From: Vicinamibacterales bacterium
GTDB taxonomy: Bacteria > Acidobacteriota > Vicinamibacteria > Vicinamibacterales > UBA2999
Reading direction: 5' to 3'
Length of the DNA stretch: 64,000 nt
Assembly (NCBI GenBank): GCA_041394705.1
Contig: JAWKHS010000004.1
Span: 434,001-498,000, forward strand
Shown: positions 42,549-53,159 of the stretch, piece by piece
Layout: each line of letters begins with the position of its first letter
How positions within the stretch are numbered: position 1 is the stretch's first letter
Notes under the pieces: model-generated
The model's database searches: none
Seen by the model: only the letters and a program-made list of their open reading frames with translations
What the model was told of the DNA's origin: nothing
Position numbers and translations under genes: made by a program

Positions 42549-44215
42549 ATGATTGGCGTCTCTTCCCATTCGCCCCAGACGTCGCGCAGCGCGTCGCACA
42601 TCTCGCCCACCGTCGCGTAGGCGCGCACGCAGTCGAGCATCGGCTCCATCGTGTTGTCCGTCCCGGCGGCGGCGCGTTTCAACGCATCCAGCGTGCGGGC
42701 CACGGCCGCGTTGTCCCGGCGGCGGCGCAGGTCGTCGAGGCGCGCCAGCTGCGTGTCGGCCGCGGAGTCGTCGATGTACAGGATCTCGATCGGCGGCTCG
42801 TTCTCGAGGACGAAGTCGTTCACGCCCACGATGGTCTTCTCCCGGCGTTCGACGGCCTGCTGGAACTGGTACGACGCCTCCGCGATCTCCTTCTGCGGGT
42901 ACCCCAGTTCGATCGCCTCGACCATGCCGCCCATCCGGTCGATGGTGTCCCAGTACTTGAGCGTTCCCTGCTCCATCTCGCGCGTCAGCGCCTCCACGAA
43001 GTAGGAGCCGCCCAGCGGATCCACGACATTGGCGACGCCGCTCTCGTGCGCCAGCACCTGCTGCGTGCGGAGGGCGATCGTGACGGCCTCCTTCGTCGGC
43101 AGCGCCAGGGCTTCGTCGAGCGAGTTGGTGTGCAGCGAATTGGTGCCGCCCAGCACCGCCGCCAGCGCCTGCAGCGCCGTGCGGACGACGTTGTTGTACG
43201 GCTGCTGGGCCGTGAGCGACACCCCGGCCGTCTGCGTATGGAACCGCAACTGCCACGACCGCGGATCGCGGGCGTCGAAGCGCTGGCGCATCGCGTCGGC
43301 CCACAGCTTGCGGGCCGCGCGGAACTTGGCGATCTCCTCGAAGAAGTCGCTGTGGGAGTTGAAGAAGAAGGAGATGCGCGGCACGAAGCTGTCCACGGGC
43401 AGACCCGCGTCCACGCCGTACTGCACGTATTCGAGGCCGTCGCGCAGCGTGAAGGCCAGTTCCTGGAGCGCCGTCGATCCCGCCTCGCGGATGTGATAGC
43501 CGCTCACCGAGATCGTGTTCCACTTCGGCACGCGGCGGCTGCAGAACCCGAAGATGTCGGTGATGAGCCGCATCGAGGGACGCGGGGGGAAGATGTACTC
43601 CTTCTGTGCGATGAATTCCTTCAGGATGTCGTTCTGGATCGTTCCGGAGATCCGGCCGAGGTCCGCGCCCTGCTGCTCCGCCACGGCCAGGTACATCGCG
43701 AAGATCATGGGCGCCGGCGAGTTGATCGTCATCGACGTCGTGATGTCCGCGAGGGCGATGCCGTCGAACAGGCGCTCCATGTCGGCCAGCGACGTCACGT
43801 TCACGCCGCACTTGCCCACCTCGCCCAGCGAGAGCGGATGGTCCGGGTCGCGCCCCATCAGCGTCGGCAGGTCGAACGCCACGCTCAGGCCGGTGCCGCC
43901 GGCCGCGATGAGCTCCTTGTAGCGGGCGTTGGTCTCTTCCGGCGTGCCGAAGCCCGCGAACTGCCGCATGGTCCAGACCTTGCCGCGGTAGCCGCTGGGG
44001 TGGATGCCACGGACGTAGGGAAACTCCCCCGGATTTCCGATGTCCCGCGCGTAGTCGAGGTCGGCGACGTCCTCCGCCGTGTACAGGCGCTCCACGGGCC
44101 GCCCGGAGACGGTCGTGAAGGGCCCTGGACGTTCGGGCGAGCGCCGGAGGGCGGGGTCGAGCACCTCGCGCGCCCAGCGCGCCTTCTCTCCAGCGGTCTT
44201 CAGCGTGGTGGCCAT
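42545..44215 (-). CDS. mcmA1: Methylmalonyl-CoA mutase, catalytic (large) subunit
   Basis: 556 residues from ATG 44215. The TIM-barrel substrate domain interconverts succinyl-CoA and R-methylmalonyl-CoA. Conserved parts include GTGLSVAFDLPTLMGRDPDH, TSMTINSPAPMIFAMYLAVA, FGFCSRRVPKWNTISVSGYH and LGGTNSLHTNSLDEALALPT. The cobalamin-binding domain is on mcmA2, as in two-gene mutases. TATACT on the minus strand ends 7 bases before the ATG, so its mRNA may be leaderless. MeaB and the epimerase are encoded 28 kb away. Confidence 0.96.
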   Translation of the reverse strand: MATTLKTAGEKARWAREVLDPALRRSPERPGPFTTVSGRPVERLYTAEDVADLDYARDIGNPGEFPYVRGIHPSGYRGKVWTMRQFAGFGTPEETNARYKELIAAGGTGLSVAFDLPTLMGRDPDHPLSLGEVGKCGVNVTSLADMERLFDGIALADITTSMTINSPAPMIFAMYLAVAEQQGADLGRISGTIQNDILKEFIAQKEYIFPPRPSMRLITDIFGFCSRRVPKWNTISVSGYHIREAGSTALQELAFTLRDGLEYVQYGVDAGLPVDSFVPRISFFFNSHSDFFEEIAKFRAARKLWADAMRQRFDARDPRSWQLRFHTQTAGVSLTAQQPYNNVVRTALQALAAVLGGTNSLHTNSLDEALALPTKEAVTIALRTQQVLAHESGVANVVDPLGGSYFVEALTREMEQGTLKYWDTIDRMGGMVEAIELGYPQKEIAEASYQFQQAVERREKTIVGVNDFVLENEPPIEILYIDDSAADTQLARLDDLRRRRDNAAVARTLDALKRAAAGTDNTMEPMLDCVRAYATVGEMCDALRDVWGEWEETPII

Positions 44216-44222
44216 CCCGTCA

Positions 44223-44228
44223 AGTATA
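44223..44228 (-). promoter_or_regulatory. -10 box TATACT for mcmA1-mcmA2
   Basis: A 5-of-6 match to the consensus, 7 bases upstream of ATG 44215. No good -35 at the usual spacing. The geometry predicts a leaderless mRNA. Confidence 0.45.
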
Positions 44229-44333
44229 GAAGATGGGCCCGCGGGCGCCGGGCTGCGGGCGTCGCTGCCGGGAGGTGCGCACGCCGTCACGGCCGGGCAG
44301 GCGATTCGGCGCCAACATGATCTGGATATGAAA

Positions 44334-44363
44334 TTGACATCGACGCGGGGGCCTTGCTACTTT
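44334..44363 (+). promoter_or_regulatory. Promoter of the glutamate dehydrogenase gene
   Basis: TTGACA (44334-44339, perfect -35) with an 18-base spacer to TACTTT (44358-44363). Transcription would start near 44370, leaving a leader of about 58 bases that carries GAGGA before the ATG. The rest of the 212-base gap holds nothing else I recognise. Confidence 0.55.
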
Positions 44364-44427
44364 TGATCGTTTGCTCGCCCCGGCCGGACCGTCAGAGGGG
44401 GCCTGGAGGCGCCGCGAGGACTTCACC

Positions 44428-45678
44428 ATGGCCACACATGGCAGCGTGTTCAGTGCAATGCTGGAAGAGTTCGAAGGTGCCGCCCGCATCCTCGACCTGG
44501 ATCCCGGCATCTGGCAGATCCTGACCCATCCGAAGCGACAGATCACGGTGTCGTGTCCGATCCAGCGCGACAACGGCCAGATCGAGGTCTTCACCGGATA
44601 CCGCGTCCAGTACAACATCACCCTCGGCCCGGCGAAGGGCGGCATCCGCTATCACCCGGGTGTCACGCTCGACGAGGTCACGGCGCTTGCCGCCTGGATG
44701 ACGTGGAAGTGCGCGGTGGCGCAGGTGCCGTTCGGCGGCGGCAAGGGCGGCATCATCTGCGATCCGACCACGATGTCGAAGCGCGAGCTCGAGGCACTCA
44801 CCCGCCGCTACACCGCCGAGATCATCGACGCGATCGGGCCCGAGAAGGACGTCCCCGCGCCCGACGTGAACACGGACGCCCAGATCATGGCGTGGTTCAT
44901 GGACACCTATTCCATGCACGTCGGCCACACGTCGACGGCGGTGGTGACGGGCAAGCCCGTGGAGATGGGCGGATCGCTCGGCCGGCGCGAGGCGACGGGC
45001 CGCGGCGTGATGATCATCGCGCGCGAGTCGGCACGCCACCTCGGGTTCGAGCTGAAGGGCGCCACCGCGGCCGTGCAGGGATTCGGCAACGTGGGCTCGA
45101 TCGGAGCCGAGCTGATGCACGCGCAGGGCGCGAAGATCCTGGCCGCCACCGACTGGAAGGGCGGCGTCTACAACGCGGCCGGCCTGGACATGCCAGCGCT
45201 GCTCGAGTGGACGGCCGCGCACAGGACCGTCACCGGCTTTCCCGGCGCCGAGCCGATCTCCAACGACCAGCTCTTCGCGCTCGACGTGGACATCCTGGTG
45301 CCTGCCGCGCTGGAGAACCAGATCACGGCCGACAACTGCGGCGCCATCAGGGCGAAGATGGTGATCGAGGGCGCCAACGGGCCCACGACACCGGAGGCCC
45401 ACAAGGCCCTGCACGACCGCGGCGTCTTCGTGGTGCCCGACATCCTTGCCAACGCCGGCGGCGTGACCACGTCGTACTTCGAGTGGGTGCAGGACCGCCA
45501 CGGATACTTCTGGTCCGAGAAGGAAGTGAACGAGCGCCTCGAGGCCAAGATGGTGCAGGCCTTCGACGCGGTGCTCGCGACCGCCAAGCAGCACGATGTG
45601 GACATGCGGACGGCCGCCTATATCGTGGCCATCAACCGCGTCGCCACCGTGACGCGCATGCGCGGGATGTACGCGTAG
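44428..45678 (+). CDS. Glutamate dehydrogenase-type amino-acid dehydrogenase
   Basis: 416 residues from ATG 44428 (GAGGA at 44416-44420). The catalytic Lys region is GPAKGGIRYHPGVTLDEVTA and WKCAVAQVPFGGGKGGIICD, and the Rossmann domain begins AAVQGFGNVGS. A Glu/Leu/Phe/Val dehydrogenase family member. The length and K-GG-KGG-type signature fit NAD(P)-glutamate dehydrogenase of the small hexameric class best; leucine or phenylalanine specificity cannot be excluded by eye. Confidence 0.93.
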   Translation: MATHGSVFSAMLEEFEGAARILDLDPGIWQILTHPKRQITVSCPIQRDNGQIEVFTGYRVQYNITLGPAKGGIRYHPGVTLDEVTALAAWMTWKCAVAQVPFGGGKGGIICDPTTMSKRELEALTRRYTAEIIDAIGPEKDVPAPDVNTDAQIMAWFMDTYSMHVGHTSTAVVTGKPVEMGGSLGRREATGRGVMIIARESARHLGFELKGATAAVQGFGNVGSIGAELMHAQGAKILAATDWKGGVYNAAGLDMPALLEWTAAHRTVTGFPGAEPISNDQLFALDVDILVPAALENQITADNCGAIRAKMVIEGANGPTTPEAHKALHDRGVFVVPDILANAGGVTTSYFEWVQDRHGYFWSEKEVNERLEAKMVQAFDAVLATAKQHDVDMRTAAYIVAINRVATVTRMRGMYA

Positions 45679-45765
45679 GAGCGCTGGCGACCTGGGGTCG
45701 GGGACGGAGGTCCAGGGCGAACACGCTGGAGCGCACCTCACGCTCCGACGACGTCCATCGACGAC

Positions 45766-45791
45766 AAAGGGCGCGGACACCCGCGCCCTTT
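45766..45791. terminator. Strong bidirectional rho-independent terminator
   Basis: A perfect 11-bp stem AAAGGGCGCGG/CCGCGCCCTTT around ACAC. With A's on one side and T's on the other it can stop both the GDH transcript and the convergent VWFA gene's transcript. Confidence 0.85.
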
Positions 45792-45864
45792 GCGATGTAC
45801 GCGGAACGGTCGCACCGTGTGCCTGGTCCCCGGCCGCGAGTCGCTACAGGCGCGTCATCCCCAG

Positions 45865-47979
45865 CTACCCCACCATCCGGAACGCGACCAGCTCGCTCTG
45901 GTCCAGGCCGTCGCCGCCGGACGCCGCGACCTCGATGAGGAACTCACCCGCGGGCAGGTTCGCCAGCGGCAGATCGATGCTCGCCGGGGCGCCGTTGGCG
46001 GCCGCCACGACGGTGAGGTCGGCCATCTTGTCGCCCTGGCGATTGAGGAGACGTGCGGTGTAGGTCACGGTGTCGCTGCCGGGACCGGCGGCGCCCAGCC
46101 GCAGCAGCAGCCGTTCGGTCCGGTGGAATTCGCGGGTGGCCGTCGGGGCGGCATCCGCATCGGCCCGGATGGCCCGGAACTCGCGGGCGTTGCGCGCCAC
46201 GTAGACGCGGGGCGTCGTGAGATGTGCCTTCGGCTCGGTGAAGTCCGGCACGTCGATGGTCCGATCGTCGGTGTCGAGCACCTCGTCCGGCTTCTCCTCG
46301 ATCGACATCCGGAGGCTGACCTTGCCCGGCGGCACGTCGAAGCTCACGCTGCCCCGCCGCGCGGACGACGGCGCGCTGCCGTCGACCACGGCCTCGCCCA
46401 CCAGGCCTTTGTAGTAGCTGTCGCCGGACGGCGAGGCCGCCGTCAGCACCACGCGGCCGACCGACGCGCGATCGGTGCCGGGCGTCGGCGGCACTTCCTC
46501 CCAGACCACCGTCAGGCTGGTCTTCCCCCCCTCCGCGGGCGCCGTGCCGATCCAGGTCCGGATGAGCCGGTGGTCGGTCAGGTCCGCGATGGCCGCGAGC
46601 GACCGGGCCACCGCCGGGGGCGGCCCTGGCTTCGGCGGCGCGGTGGCGCGGACGGTCTCGGCCTCCGTGAGCGCCCAGTAGCCCTTGCGCGCGCGCACCT
46701 GCAGGCCGGGACGCTTCACCCGCACCTTGATCGGATGGAACTTTCCGTCGCTGCGCGACTGGGTGGAGTTGTAGCCGAGCAGGTAGTATGCACTGGAGTC
46801 GCGGACGATCTGCTGCATGCCCCGCGCCAGGTCGTTGCGGTTGATGATGGCGCGGCCGTCGGTGTTCTCGGCCAGCACCTGGAGCGTGGACTGCGTCTGG
46901 CGGAGCGAGTCCTGGCTCAGCCGGTTGGAGATGTTGTCCTGGATGTCGAACTCGCCCGTCGACAGTCCGCGCGGGTCCACCGCGTAGATCGAGGTGTTGC
47001 TGCGGTTGGACTCGTCGAACACCCGCTGCAGTTCGGACTGGACGTCGAGCTCCGCCGCGAACCGGGCCCGGTCCTCGATCTGGCTGTTCTCGCCGGCGAA
47101 CGGGTTGAGGCGGTTCGGGTTGCCGAGCCCCGGCATGGTCGCCATGGCGTTGCGCATCTGCGGGGGCAGGAGCGCGATGTAGCCCTCGCTCACGAGGACG
47201 ATGGCCTTGCGTCCCTCCCGAAGCGCGCCGAGCTTCACCGCCAGCCCCGTGAGCGCGGACAGCGACACCTGGCGGCGCACCCGCTCCACGACTTCGGTGG
47301 GCTGGTTGGCGTAGCGGTCCTCGAGGGCGTTTCGGGGCGTGTAGTCGAACTTGCGGCCCTGGAAGCGCTCGATGGCGTTCACCAGCTGGTCGTGATCGCG
47401 CGTGAGCACGACGCTGTCGAGCGGACTCAGGGGGTACATGACCGAGACGAGATCGCGTGGGCCCAGCTGCGTCTGCACGAACTCCACGAGGTGCTTGCGC
47501 GCGGCCAGGCTGTTGCCGAGCCGCACGTGGTAGTCGTCCAGGAAGAACACGAAGATGCGGGCGTCCTCGTTCTGGGCGGCGCGCTCCTCGTCGTCGCGAG
47601 TCTGCAGCGGACGTGTCGTCTCGACAGGGGCGGTCGTGTCGATCTTCACCAGCCGGAACGTCTCGATCTTCTGCGTGGTGTCGTCCTCGACGATCTCGAA
47701 GTCGTCCGAGGTCAGGTCGGTGACGGGATTGCCCTGGCGGTCGGTGACGATGGCGTCCACCCGGACGAAGTTGATGCCGGCTCGGAACACCGGCTGATCG
47801 GCCCCTCCCGCGTCCGGGGGCGGAGGCGGCTGGGCTGGCGCCTGCGGCGGCGTCTGCGGGGCCTGGCCGGGTTGCGCCTGGCCCTGCGGAGCCTGCCGGG
47901 CCTGTCCCGACGCGCCGGACATGACGGCTACGCCGGCGACCAGCGCCGTGACGAGGGCAACGCGGACGCGGGTAGACAT
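45865..47979 (-). CDS. Secreted VWFA-related domain protein (acidobacterial type)
   Basis: 704 residues from ATG 47979. A signal peptide (RVALVTALVAGVAVMSGASG) and a Gln/Pro-rich lead precede the acidobacterial VWFA-related domain: INFVRVDAIVTDRQGNPVTD, TSDDFEIVEDDTTQKIETF, then FVFFLDDYHVRLGNSLAARK with a modified metal-binding site. The C-terminal half is beta-rich. This family is expanded in Acidobacteriota and is of unknown function, probably envelope or surface adhesion. It is the best taxon marker in the window. An extended -10 lies 44 bases upstream. Confidence 0.93.
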   Translation of the reverse strand: MSTRVRVALVTALVAGVAVMSGASGQARQAPQGQAQPGQAPQTPPQAPAQPPPPPDAGGADQPVFRAGINFVRVDAIVTDRQGNPVTDLTSDDFEIVEDDTTQKIETFRLVKIDTTAPVETTRPLQTRDDEERAAQNEDARIFVFFLDDYHVRLGNSLAARKHLVEFVQTQLGPRDLVSVMYPLSPLDSVVLTRDHDQLVNAIERFQGRKFDYTPRNALEDRYANQPTEVVERVRRQVSLSALTGLAVKLGALREGRKAIVLVSEGYIALLPPQMRNAMATMPGLGNPNRLNPFAGENSQIEDRARFAAELDVQSELQRVFDESNRSNTSIYAVDPRGLSTGEFDIQDNISNRLSQDSLRQTQSTLQVLAENTDGRAIINRNDLARGMQQIVRDSSAYYLLGYNSTQSRSDGKFHPIKVRVKRPGLQVRARKGYWALTEAETVRATAPPKPGPPPAVARSLAAIADLTDHRLIRTWIGTAPAEGGKTSLTVVWEEVPPTPGTDRASVGRVVLTAASPSGDSYYKGLVGEAVVDGSAPSSARRGSVSFDVPPGKVSLRMSIEEKPDEVLDTDDRTIDVPDFTEPKAHLTTPRVYVARNAREFRAIRADADAAPTATREFHRTERLLLRLGAAGPGSDTVTYTARLLNRQGDKMADLTVVAAANGAPASIDLPLANLPAGEFLIEVAASGGDGLDQSELVAFRMVG

Positions 47980-48022
47980 GCTGGTCGATCCTCGTGATCG
48001 TCGAAGGTGGGGCGCTCGGCCG

Positions 48023-48031
48023 ATGATAACA
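48023..48031 (-). promoter_or_regulatory. Extended -10 (TGTTATCAT) of the VWFA gene
   Basis: TG-T-TATCAT matches the extended -10 form, giving a leader of about 35-40 bases before ATG 47979 with GAGGAT as ribosome-binding site. Confidence 0.5.
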
Positions 48032-48098
48032 TCGCGTGGAGCCCCACCGGCTCGACCGCCGCGGCCTGACTCGGCGGCCCTCCTACGCAGGTTTGCCC

Positions 48099-49265
48099 GT
48101 GTCCGATGCTGCCCTCGCCCCGATCCCGGCCCTGACCCAGCTGTCAGAGGACGAACAGCTCTTCGCCGACAGCGTGTCGGAGTTCGCCGACCGTGAAATC
48201 CGTCCACTCGTCCGTGAGATGGACGAGCACGCCAAAATCGCCCCGGGCCTCCTGCCGAAGCTCTTCGATCTGGGCATCATGGGCATCGAGATCCCGGAGG
48301 AGTACGGCGGCGCGGGCGCGACGCTCTTCCACTCCGTCCTCGCGGTCGAGACCCTGTCGAGTGTCGACCCCTCGATCGGCGTGCTCGTGGACGTCCAGAA
48401 CACCCTCGTCGTCAACGCGTTCACCCGCTGGGCCAGCGCGGACCTCAAGCGCACCTACCTGCCGCGGCTGGCGGCGGACACCGTCGGCGCCTTCTGCCTC
48501 TCCGAAGCGGGGTCGGGCTCCGACGCCTTCGCGCTCACGACCCGCGCAGTCGAGTCCGGTGAGGGCTTCCGCCTCACGGGCCGCAAACTCTGGATCACCA
48601 ACGGGAACGAGGCCGACATCTTCATCGTCTTCGCCACCGTGAATCCAGAGGCCGGCTACAAGGGCATCACGGCCTTCGTGATCGATCGCGGCGCGCCTGG
48701 GTTCACCGTGGGGCGCAAGGAGGACAAGCTCGGCATCCGCGCCAGCAGTACGTGCGAGCTGTCCTTCGAGGACTGCGTCGTGCCGACAACGCACGTGCTC
48801 GGCGACATCGGCAAGGGTTACAAGGTGGCGATCGAGACCCTGAACGAGGGCCGGGTCGGCATCGGGGCCCAGATGCTGGGCCTGGCGCAGGGCGCCCTGG
48901 ATCACACGGTGCGGTACGTGAAGGAGCGATCGCAGTTCGGCAAGGCCATCGGCGAGTTCCAGGCCGTGCAGTTCCAGATCGCGCGGATGGCCGCCGACGT
49001 CGAGACCGCGCGCCTGCTGACCTACAACGCGGCCAGGCTGCGCGATCAGGGCAAGCCATTCCTCTACGAGGCCGCGATCTGCAAGCTCGTCACGTCCGAG
49101 GTCGCGGAGCGGGTGACGTCCATGGCCATCAACCTCTTCGGCGGCAATGGCTTCGTGAAGGACTACCCGGTCGAGAAGCTGTACCGCGACGCCAAGATCG
49201 GCCAGATCTACGAAGGCACGTCGAACATGCAGCTGGCGACGATTGCCAAGGCCTGCCTCGCATAG
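48099..49265 (+). CDS. Short/branched-chain acyl-CoA dehydrogenase
   Basis: 388 residues from GTG 48099 (frame open to GTG 48036). Signatures: GIEIPEEYGGAGATLFHSVL, FCLSEAGSGSDAFALTTRA, WITNGNEADIFIVFATVNPE, the C-terminal INLFGGNGFVKDYPVEKLYR and IYEGTSNMQLATIA. The overall pattern matches short/branched-chain acyl-CoA dehydrogenases. It is followed 29 bases later by the small CopZ-like gene. Distinct from the dehydrogenase at 14898. Confidence 0.93.
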   Translation: MSDAALAPIPALTQLSEDEQLFADSVSEFADREIRPLVREMDEHAKIAPGLLPKLFDLGIMGIEIPEEYGGAGATLFHSVLAVETLSSVDPSIGVLVDVQNTLVVNAFTRWASADLKRTYLPRLAADTVGAFCLSEAGSGSDAFALTTRAVESGEGFRLTGRKLWITNGNEADIFIVFATVNPEAGYKGITAFVIDRGAPGFTVGRKEDKLGIRASSTCELSFEDCVVPTTHVLGDIGKGYKVAIETLNEGRVGIGAQMLGLAQGALDHTVRYVKERSQFGKAIGEFQAVQFQIARMAADVETARLLTYNAARLRDQGKPFLYEAAICKLVTSEVAERVTSMAINLFGGNGFVKDYPVEKLYRDAKIGQIYEGTSNMQLATIAKACLA

Positions 49266-49294
49266 CGGGGCGGTCGAGGAAAGCGAGGCACGCG

Positions 49295-49507
49295 ATGTCC
49301 ACCACGGTGACCCTGCCGGTTCTCGGCATGACCTGCGGCGGCTGCGAGAACGCCGTCAAACGGGCCGTCGGCGCCATGACCGGCGTGACCGCCGTCGGGG
49401 CCTCGCACCGCGACAACGCGGTGACCGTCACGTTCGACCCGGCGTCGGTGGCCGCCTCCGACATCGAGGCCAAGATCACGACGCTCGGCTACCGCGTCGA
49501 GCACTGA
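49295..49507 (+). CDS. CopZ-like heavy-metal-binding (HMA) protein
   Basis: A 70-residue single HMA domain: GMTCGGCENAVKRAV carries the metal-binding CxxC (Cys14, Cys17) followed by a beta-alpha-beta fold ending ITTLGYRVEH. Such proteins chaperone copper or related metals to P-type ATPases. It lies 29 bases after the acyl-CoA dehydrogenase gene; no ATPase is present in the window. Start ATG 49295 with GAGG upstream. Confidence 0.9.
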   Translation: MSTTVTLPVLGMTCGGCENAVKRAVGAMTGVTAVGASHRDNAVTVTFDPASVAASDIEAKITTLGYRVEH

Positions 49508-49520
49508 GGCCGCCGGCCGC

Positions 49521-50247
49521 TCAGGACGGAAGGCGGGCCCCGAGCGCCTCGCGCGCGTCGGCCGCCCCGCCAAGCACGGTGGCCACCGTCACGGCGTCGC
49601 GCCGCAGGCGGTCCAGCGCCGTGCCCGCTCGAAAGGCGTCGGGGCCGGCAGCCTCCTCGACGGCCGACAGCGCCGTCGCGACGGCGTCGAGCACGTGCAG
49701 GCGCGCCAGGTGCCCGGCGGCCGCGGCACCGGTGGTCGCGGCCTCCCACAGCAGCAGTCGCGAACCGTCGACGGCGGTCGCGGCGTCGGCCACGGCCGGT
49801 TGGGCCGCCGGATTCGGCGTGCCCGACTCACGGGCGGCCCGAAGCGCCGCGATCGCGGCGTCCACGGCGGCCCGACCCGCCCCGACCAGCGTGGCGGTGA
49901 CGGCCAGCTGCCACGACTGACCGACACGAGCTCCTGCGCGCATGGCGTCCAGGTCGACGCCCCTGCAGCCGCTCCACTGCGAGGCTCCCACCGACGTCCG
50001 GATGCTCGACGCGTCGGCCGCGGCGACCAGGGCGATGCCTTGGCAGGCCGCGGCCACGGACTCGATGGCCACGACCCAGCCGATGGCCTGGTCGCCGGGC
50101 GGCGGCAGAGCCGCCGCGGCAGCGCGGCGCGTCTCGTCGCTCAGGGCGAGTGGTGTCGAGCGGCTGGCGGCCGGCGCGACCACGTCGCGCAATCCGCTCG
50201 GCATCGGCACGGCGGGCAGCGGTGGCGCCATCCAGGTCGAATGTCAC
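49521..50247 (-). CDS. Acyl-CoA dehydrogenase-like protein, frameshifted at its N terminus
   Basis: The C-terminal 150 residues (QLAVTATLVGAGRAAVDAAI, LARLHVLDAVATALSAVEEA) look like the helical C-terminal domain of acyl-CoA dehydrogenases. The apparent ORF starts at 50231, but a better start is GTG 50247, which overlaps the HIT stop as GTGA and reads TFDLDGATAARRADAERIAR before shifting frame into DVVAPAASR and again later. At least two indels are needed. The catalytic FAD segments are mostly missing from the length (about 240 residues), so it may be a non-catalytic relative or a damaged gene. Confidence 0.5.
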
Positions 50248-50746
50248 GGGGTCATTCCTTCGCCCGTCAGCCGGGCCAGCACTGGGCGCAGGCGCTCGCC
50301 GTGGTCTCGAGCGCCTCCGGCAGCACGCGCACGTTGGCCCACCACGGGCATGAAATTGGTGTCGCCATTCCAGCGCGGCACGAGGTGCACGTGCACGTGG
50401 TCCACGATGCCGGCGCCGGCCGGCCGGCCCAGGTTCACGCCGATGTTCATGCCCTGCGGCCGGTACACCTCGTCGAGCGCCATCTCCGTGAGCCGCGTGA
50501 GGCGAGCCATCTCGACGAGCTCGTCGTCCGCGAGGGCCGCCAGGGTGGCCACGTGGCGCTTCGGCACCACCATCACGTGGCCGCCGTTGTACGGATACAG
50601 GTTGAGGATGATGAAGCACGTCCGGCCCGTGTGCACCGTGAGGGCCTCGCGCCTCGGGGGTGCCCACGTCGCAGAAGACGCAGTCGGAGGCCGCGCTCGT
50701 CGCGCGTCACGTAGGCATGACGCCACGGGGACCAGAGGCGTTCCAC
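50244..50746 (-). CDS. HIT-family nucleotide hydrolase, reading frame interrupted
   Basis: The conserved core is in one frame: FIILNLYPYNGGHVMVVPKR and the HIT triad VDHVHVHLVPRW. The N terminus is split: GTG 50746 begins ERLWSPWRHAYVTRDERG, a second frame then carries the zinc-like DCVFCDVGTPEA, and the core frame resumes at REALTVHTG. Near the C terminus another frame gives VRVLPEALETT before the core frame returns at ERLRPVLARL. About four compensating indels are required to restore a normal Acidobacteria-type HIT protein of about 165 residues. Consensus errors are likelier than decay. Confidence 0.72.
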
Positions 50747-50765
50747 GATTGCGTGTCGCTCCCGG

Positions 50766-51101
50766 TTACAGCGTGGATGCGGGCCCCGGCACGTCGGCCG
50801 CTCCGTCGCCGGCCGCCAGGTCCTCCTCCCGGTTGATCAGGTCCTTCAGTTCCTTGCCGGGCTTGAAGTACGGCACGCGCTTGGGCGGCACGTCCACGCG
50901 GTCGCCCGTCTTCGGATTGCGCCCCTTCCGGGGCTCTCGCTTTCGGAGCCGGAAGCTGCCGAACCCGCGCAACTCGATCTTCTCGCCGCGGTGCAAGGCG
51001 TCGATGATGGTCTGGAAGACGGTCTCGACGATGACCTCGGAGTGCTTCTTCGTGAGCTCCGAGACGCGGGAGACTTCCTCGACGAGTTCGGCCTTGGTCA
51101 T
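50766..51101 (-). CDS. ihfB: Integration host factor beta-type DNA-binding protein
   Basis: 111 residues from ATG 51101. A HU/IHF fold with TKAELVEEVSRVSELTKKHS, the beta-arm region RGFGSFRLRKREPRKGRNPK, and PYFKPGKELKDLIN. The IHF-beta-like sequence and length suggest heterodimeric IHF; a C-terminal acidic/Pro tail is added. It lies downstream of rpsA, as in many bacteria (rpsA-ihfB), separated by the heptad-repeat element. Confidence 0.93.
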   Translation of the reverse strand: MTKAELVEEVSRVSELTKKHSEVIVETVFQTIIDALHRGEKIELRGFGSFRLRKREPRKGRNPKTGDRVDVPPKRVPYFKPGKELKDLINREEDLAAGDGAADVPGPASTL

Positions 51102-51106
51102 AGGGC

Positions 51107-51252
51107 GGGGCTCGGGGTCCGGGACCCGGGGCCCCGGAGGAAGGGTGCCAGCCACGCCGGCCGGCACCCCACGGTCCTCACGCGTGAATCCCGAGACCCG
51201 AGCCCCGAGACCCTGTTCTTCGGTCCCGGGACCCGAGCCCCGAGACCCGAAC
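51107..51252. repeat. Inverted heptad-repeat element between rpsA and ihfB
   Basis: Left arm of four units, GGGGCTC, GGGGTCC, GGGACCC, GGGGCCC (51107-51134), a core of about 55 bases, and right arms CCCGAGA/CCCGAGC/CCCGAGA (51190-51210) and CCCGGGA/CCCGAGC/CCCGAGA/CCCGAAC (51225-51252). The arms are roughly reverse complements, so the transcribed RNA could form a long G+C hairpin. The same element type is found inside uvrC. Confidence 0.85.
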
Positions 51253-51255
51253 ACG

Positions 51256-53036
<1,781 letters not shown>

Positions 53037-53105
53037 TGACGTGCGCGTCCTCCTGACGTACGAATTTGCCGGTCGGGGTGAGCGGGGGCCGGCGCCCCGC
53101 GCGTG

Positions 53106-53136
53106 TGTCACGCCGCGGCGCCCGGGCGCCGTGACA
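53106..53136. repeat. Inverted repeat in the rpsA leader
   Basis: Arms TGTCACG (53106-53112) and CGTGACA (53130-53136) enclose a G+C core that is itself nearly palindromic (GGCGCCCGGGCGCC, 53117-53130). It is within the predicted 5' leader of rpsA and also overlaps the -35 of the divergent gene (53131-53136). Confidence 0.6.
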
Positions 53137-53159
53137 GCGTAACCAACAGAATTTACGTT
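53131..53159 (+). promoter_or_regulatory. Promoter of the lysine-rich DUF6335 protein gene
   Basis: GTGACA (53131-53136) with a 17-base spacer and TACGTT (53154-53159). Its -10 overlaps the rpsA -10, so the two divergent promoters probably exclude each other. Confidence 0.4.
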
